Origin: Rhodothermales bacterium
GTDB lineage: Bacteria > Bacteroidota > Rhodothermia > Rhodothermales > JANQRZ01
Reading direction: 5' to 3'
Assembly (NCBI GenBank): GCA_028284265.1
Contig: JANQRZ010000001.1
Coordinates: forward strand, 33,178-97,177
DNA length: 64,000 bases
Position numbers and translations under genes: made by a program. The notes under the pieces were generated by a model. It worked only from the letters and a program-made list of their open reading frames with translations. It was not told where the DNA came from and did no database searches. Of this stretch, positions 60,383 through 64,000 are shown piece by piece (the stretch's first letter is position 1; every line of letters begins with the position of its first letter).

Positions 60383-61666
60383 ATGAACATCCTCGTCATC
60401 GGCGGCGGAGGCCGCGAGCACGCGCTCTGCTACGCCCTCGCCCGGAGCGCTCGCCGCCCCACGCTGTTCTGCGCCCCCGGCAACCCCGGCACCGCTGCCC
60501 TCGCCGAAAACGTGTCCATCGCTGCGACTGATATCAACGGTCTCCTCGCCTTCGCCCGCGAGCACGCCATTGACTTGACCATCGTGGGACCGGAGGCTCC
60601 CCTCGTCGCCGGACTTGTGGACCGATTCGAGGCGGCAGGCCTCGCGGTCGTCGGCCCGACCGCTGCCGCCGCGCAGCTAGAGGGTAGCAAGCAGTTCGCC
60701 AAGGCGTTCATGGAACAGCATGGCATCCCGACCGCCGCCTCGCGCACGTTCGAGGCGGCAGACTTCGATGAGGCCGTGGCGTATGTCGAAGGCGGAACGT
60801 TCCCGGTCGTGCTCAAGGCCGACGGGTTGGCCGCAGGCAAGGGGGTGCATATCTGCGACAATGCTGACTCCGCCCGTGCGTCGCTCCGCGAGATGCTGCT
60901 TGACGACGCCTACGGCGAGGCCGGAGCAACGGTCGTCGTGGAAGAGTTCATGCCCGGCGAGGAGGCCAGCGTCTTCGCGCTCACCGATGGCACCGACTAC
61001 GTGCTGCTCGCCCCAGCGCAGGACCACAAGCGCATCGGCGAGGGTGACACCGGCCCGAATACGGGCGGCATGGGAGCCTACGCGCCTGCGCCCGTCGTGA
61101 CGCCGGGCGTGCTCGCGGCGGTCGAGGCGCAGATCGTCCGCCCGACGCTTGATGGAATGGCATCGGAGGGCACACCGTATCGAGGCATTCTCTACGTCGG
61201 CTTGATGATCGACGCGGCAGGCAACCCTCGCGTGGTCGAATACAACTGTCGCTTCGGTGATCCCGAGGCGCAGGTCGTCCTCCCACTTCTTGCCTCTGAC
61301 GCCGTCGATCTGTTCGAGGCCATCGCCCACCGGCGGCTCGGCGAAGTCGAGGTGGCTGTTGCAGACGAGGCCGCTGCGTGCGTCGTCCTTGCCTCAGCGG
61401 GCTACCCGGCCTCGTCCACCAAAGGCGTCCCGATCCACGGCCTCGATGCGGTGCCGGACGATGTGGTGGTCTTCCACGCAGGCACGGCGGAGCAGGGCGG
61501 CGATACGGTCACGGCAGGCGGTCGCGTCCTCGCGGTCACCGGCTTCGGCCCCGATCTCCAAGCCGCCCTCGACCGCGCCTACGCTGGAGTGGATGCGATC
61601 TCGTTCGACGGGATGCAGCTCCGCCGCGACATCGGGCAGAAAGGACTCAAGCGAGTCGCCGGTTGA
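60383..61666 (+). CDS. purD: Phosphoribosylamine-glycine ligase
   Basis: I chose the ATG at 60383 because the family start MNILVIGGGGREHALCYAL begins there; the ATG at 60353 is ten residues earlier. The 427-residue ATP-grasp enzyme has FPVVLKADGLAAGKGVHI, VVVEEFMPGEEASVFALTD and YNCRFGDPEAQVVLPLL. It joins 5-phosphoribosylamine and glycine to form GAR, step two of purine synthesis. A TATCTTGT box lies at 60349-60356. It abuts the recombinase gene, with no base between the two stop codons. Confidence 0.95.
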   Translation: MNILVIGGGGREHALCYALARSARRPTLFCAPGNPGTAALAENVSIAATDINGLLAFAREHAIDLTIVGPEAPLVAGLVDRFEAAGLAVVGPTAAAAQLEGSKQFAKAFMEQHGIPTAASRTFEAADFDEAVAYVEGGTFPVVLKADGLAAGKGVHICDNADSARASLREMLLDDAYGEAGATVVVEEFMPGEEASVFALTDGTDYVLLAPAQDHKRIGEGDTGPNTGGMGAYAPAPVVTPGVLAAVEAQIVRPTLDGMASEGTPYRGILYVGLMIDAAGNPRVVEYNCRFGDPEAQVVLPLLASDAVDLFEAIAHRRLGEVEVAVADEAAACVVLASAGYPASSTKGVPIHGLDAVPDDVVVFHAGTAEQGGDTVTAGGRVLAVTGFGPDLQAALDRAYAGVDAISFDGMQLRRDIGQKGLKRVAG

Positions 61667-62590
61667 TCACTGACGCTCCTCGATGCTCCGTTTGAGCAGG
61701 CCTTGCTTCTTGAAGTAGATCATTGTGGTGTCGAGCGTGCCGTGGCGCATCCGCTGGCGGACCTCTTCGAGGCTCAGGCCGTCGTTGAGCCAGATGAGGG
61801 CGGCGGTGTGGGTGAGCGAGTGTGGCGTGACGCCGGGACGCTTGAGGCCGGTCGCTTTGAGCAGGCCGTTGATCCGGCTTCGGACACTGCGCGTGTTGAG
61901 CCGCTCGCCGTCGGAGCGGTGCCCATGCGAGACGAACAGCGGGTCTTCGGGGCGGACCCGCCCGCGCGCGTCGAGGTAGAGCCGGATCGCGTCCATCACG
62001 GGCGGATCGACTGGCACCTGCTGATCTTTGACCGTGCGGCCCTTGCCTTGGACGCGGAGGTACCATCCGAGGAGTGTCTGCTCCAAATCCTGCATATCGG
62101 CGCGGACGATCTCGATCTCGCTCAGGCCCGCGTAGAGCATGAGGTAGACGATGGCCCGGTCGCGCTTCTCGATGGGGGACGCCGTGCGGAGGCCGTCGAG
62201 GAGTTGGGCGATCTCGTCCTCAGTGAACACCTTGCGCGAGTGCTCGGACGGACGGCGATTGCCCTTGACCGCCTTCGCCGGGTTCTCTTCGAGCAGGCCG
62301 ATATCTACGAGGTACTGGCAGAACCGGCGGAGCGCCGTGAGGTAGGTCGAGACCGAGACCTGACTCAGCCCCCGGTCCTCCATCAGATAGGTCTTATACC
62401 GCTCGACATCTTTCGTGCGGAAGCGGAATTTCCCGCGCTCGGTGGCGTACCAGCGCTCGAACTCGTTGAGCGAGCGGCGGTAGGTGCCCGCTGTCTCCTT
62501 GCTCTTCTCCTTGAGATACTCCGTCACGAACCCGTCGAGACGGGCGTCGAGTTCGGTGAGCGTAAGGGTGAGACCGTCGGCTTCGGGCAT
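61667..62590 (-). CDS. Xer-like tyrosine recombinase lacking both catalytic arginines
   Basis: The 307-residue protein has the usual SAM-like N-domain (SKETAGTYRRSLNEFERWYA in pieces, TYLTALRRFCQYL) and a catalytic-domain layout. Mapping of active-site positions gives Ser157 where Arg I should be (YAGLSEIEI versus YATGLRxSEL), Lys183 (VQGKGRTVKD) kept, Thr260 where Arg II should be (HSLTHTAAL versus HxLRHTFA), His283 (RMRHGTLDTTM) kept and Tyr292 (MIYFKK) kept. The fold looks intact, so it may bind DNA without recombining it. No att site or mobile element is visible. Confidence 0.82.
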   Translation of the reverse strand: MPEADGLTLTLTELDARLDGFVTEYLKEKSKETAGTYRRSLNEFERWYATERGKFRFRTKDVERYKTYLMEDRGLSQVSVSTYLTALRRFCQYLVDIGLLEENPAKAVKGNRRPSEHSRKVFTEDEIAQLLDGLRTASPIEKRDRAIVYLMLYAGLSEIEIVRADMQDLEQTLLGWYLRVQGKGRTVKDQQVPVDPPVMDAIRLYLDARGRVRPEDPLFVSHGHRSDGERLNTRSVRSRINGLLKATGLKRPGVTPHSLTHTAALIWLNDGLSLEEVRQRMRHGTLDTTMIYFKKQGLLKRSIEERQ

Positions 62591-62649
62591 GGGCGGATAA
62601 CGGCTATCGGGTGCCGCAATCTAGCCCGTTGTGCCTTGGTATGCAAGAG

Positions 62650-62742
62650 TGGGGGAGCAGAGATAGAAAAGAGGGAAGAGGTAGAAAAGAGAGCCGCTCT
62701 CTCCTCTATCTCTTCCCTCTCTTCATTCTTTTCTTGTTCCCT
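62650..62742. repeat. Polypurine/polypyrimidine hairpin repeat, copy D
   Basis: A purine-rich arm (62650-62693, with GATAGAAAAGAG and GTAGAAAAGAG) and a pyrimidine arm (62697-62742, with CTCTATCTCTTCCCTCTCTTC) lie directly after the stop of the E2 gene on the minus strand. The inverted core is the same sequence as in copies A-C. Confidence 0.75.
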
Positions 62743-64000
62743 CTAAATCGCCTCGTCCGGGTCGATGGTTTCAAGCGCCTCCTTGAAGGCGTGGAGGTAG
62801 CTCGCGCCCATCGCGCCGTCGATGATGCGGTGGTCGTAGCTCAGCGAGACGTACATCATCTGCCGGATCGCAATGATATCGCCAAGGTCCGGGTGCTCGA
62901 CCACGACGGGCCGCTTGCGAATCATCCCCGGCGACAGGATGGCGACCTGCGGCTGGTTGATGATCGGTGTGCCCATGAGCGAGCCGAGGCTGCCGACGTT
63001 GGTGACGGTGAACGTGCCGCCCTGCAGTTCGTCTGGCATGAGCTGTTTGCTGCGGGCGCGCTCAGCGAGGTCGGCAACGGCGTGCGTCAGGCCAGTGAGA
63101 TTCTTCTGCCCCGCGTCGCGGACAACCGGGACGAGCAGCCCCTTCGTGCCGATGGCAACAGCGATGCCGATGTGGTAGTCTTTCTTGACGACGACCCGCT
63201 TGCCCTCGACCGAGGCGTTCATCAGCGGGTGCGTCTTGAGGGCCTCGACGGCCGCGCGGACGAAGAATGGGGTGTAGGTCAACTTGACGCCCTCGCGCTT
63301 GAGGAACGCCGCTTTGTGCCGCTCGCGGGCCTCGACGAGCTTCGTCACATCGACCTCGTTGAACGAGGTGACGTGCGCGCTGGTATCGACCGAGCGCCGC
63401 ATGTGCTCGGAGATCATTTGCCGCATCCGGTCCATCTCGATGATCTCGACCCGGTCGCCGGGTTGCGTCATCGGTTGAGGAGCGGGAGCCGCTTTCGGCG
63501 CAGCCGGTGCTGCTTGCTGTGCGGGCACCGTCTGCGGTGCGGGTTGGGTCGTGCGCGTTTCGATGTAACCGAGGATGTCTTTCTTCGTGACGCGGCCTTC
63601 CGCGCCGGTCCCGGCGATGGCTTCGAGTTCCTGCTGGGAGACCCCTTCGGCCCCCGCAATGGAGCGGACGAGCGGCGAGTAGAACCGCCCGTCGGAGCCG
63701 CGCCGCTGGAGCGGACCGCTGGCGGCTACGTCGGCGGTGGCGGGAGCGGCAGTAGGAGCGCCATCGCCCGTGAGGGCTTGTGCGGTCATGCCGTCGCCCC
63801 CGGCACTCGTGCCTCCGGCGGGAGCCGCCGGTTCGGCTTTCGGCGCAGCAGGAGCGGGGGCAGCACCAACACTCGCCCCTTTGCCCGTGGCGATGACGGC
63901 AATCTTGGCCCCGACTTCGACGGTCTCACCTTCGGGCACCAGAATCTCGGCGAGGATGCCCTTGGCGGGGGAGGGCACCTCGGAGTCGACCTTGTCGGTG
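62743..64000 (-). CDS. 2-Oxo-acid dehydrogenase E2 (dihydrolipoamide acyltransferase), 5' end cut by window edge
   Basis: The visible 419 codons continue past 64000. The reading begins inside a lipoyl domain with the lipoyl-lysine motif TDKVDSEVPSPAKG (Lys codon at 63993-63991). An Ala/Pro-rich linker, a peripheral subunit-binding domain (YSPLVRSIAGAEGVSQQELEAI, GRVTKKDILGYI), a second linker and the 2-oxoacid acyltransferase domain follow, with the catalytic SYDHRIIDGAMG near the end. Whether it belongs to pyruvate, 2-oxoglutarate or branched-chain dehydrogenase is not clear. The start codon is outside the window. Confidence 0.93.
   Translation of the reverse strand, partial: TDKVDSEVPSPAKGILAEILVPEGETVEVGAKIAVIATGKGASVGAAPAPAAPKAEPAAPAGGTSAGGDGMTAQALTGDGAPTAAPATADVAASGPLQRRGSDGRFYSPLVRSIAGAEGVSQQELEAIAGTGAEGRVTKKDILGYIETRTTQPAPQTVPAQQAAPAAPKAAPAPQPMTQPGDRVEIIEMDRMRQMISEHMRRSVDTSAHVTSFNEVDVTKLVEARERHKAAFLKREGVKLTYTPFFVRAAVEALKTHPLMNASVEGKRVVVKKDYHIGIAVAIGTKGLLVPVVRDAGQKNLTGLTHAVADLAERARSKQLMPDELQGGTFTVTNVGSLGSLMGTPIINQPQVAILSPGMIRKRPVVVEHPDLGDIIAIRQMMYVSLSYDHRIIDGAMGASYLHAFKEALETIDPDEAI

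Noticed and set aside
61664..62590. Integrase next to purD as the edge of a mobile element
   Set aside because: The catalytic arginines are missing, and there is no tRNA, direct repeat or cargo boundary. The genes around are ordinary chromosomal genes.

Overview
The window is 64 kb of GC-rich chromosome from a bacterium that looks like a member of the Rhodothermales/Rubricoccaceae side of the Bacteroidota. This placement is an inference. It rests on five secreted proteins ending in a type IX secretion (T9SS type A) sorting domain of the form PNP...VYDxLGREV...LPSGxYxxRL, a HmuY-like lipoprotein, Bacteroidota-style promoters (TTG, about 20 bp, TAnnTTTG-like), and otherwise ordinary housekeeping genes. 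I see no insertion sequence, prophage, CRISPR array or rRNA gene. Gene density is high and most starts can be set from signal peptides, ATGA overlaps or conserved N-termini.

Layout. 0-7 kb: edge of a TlpA-like lipoprotein, tRNA-Leu(CAA), a beta-propeller sensor kinase overlapping a secreted SGNH hydrolase, then a NarL-type response regulator and a small Gly-rich lipoprotein. 7-11.5 kb (minus strand): class IV aminotransferase with a sulfotransferase-like partner, a DoxX-like protein, a nitrilase-superfamily enzyme, and small membrane or TonB-receptor-fragment-like proteins. 11.5-17 kb: a TPR Ser/Thr kinase convergent with an ECF sigma factor, then a T9SS cargo. 17-23 kb: NhaC-type antiporter, 5'-nucleotidase, an Lrp regulator divergent from a Cys/Met-metabolism PLP enzyme, and three tRNAs (Pro, Arg, Cys). 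23-27 kb: a GH81 beta-1,3-glucanase preceded by a promoter and a LacI-type operator. 27-39 kb (minus strand): DnaB, a cysteine-free family-4-like uracil-DNA glycosylase, a TPR protein, two GT4 glycosyltransferases, UvrA and a KaiC-like protein with a broken Walker A. 39-46.8 kb: an orphan terminator (possible small RNA), an acylating aldehyde dehydrogenase with a helix-linker tail, a geranylgeranyl-reductase-family enzyme, two T9SS cargos and RarA. 47-54 kb: small metabolic genes including folE, queD, coaE and tgt, then HmuY. 54-60 kb: hemolysin III, a translationally coupled cell-surface glycan operon (flippase-like, GT2, deacetylase, GT2) and an outer-membrane beta-barrel. 60-64 kb: purD, a tyrosine recombinase lacking both catalytic arginines, and a truncated 2-oxo-acid dehydrogenase E2.

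Themes. (i) Polysaccharide use and export: the GH81 enzyme and a carbohydrate-binding-like T9SS protein carry matching LacI/cre-type palindromes, suggesting a small shared regulon. (ii) Enzymes missing textbook catalytic or metal residues: the nitrilase homologue (Lys to Met), uracil-DNA glycosylase (no Cys), Tgt (zinc Cys lost), the Xer-like recombinase (both Arg lost) and the KaiC-like protein (Walker A lost). (iii) A family of polypurine/polypyrimidine hairpin repeats, four copies between 48.9 and 62.8 kb, each starting directly after the stop codon of the preceding gene. I found no single clearly new multi-gene system. The hairpin repeat family, the sulfotransferase-like/aminotransferase pair, the kinase/ECF pair and the candidate small RNA at 39.4 kb are the best leads.
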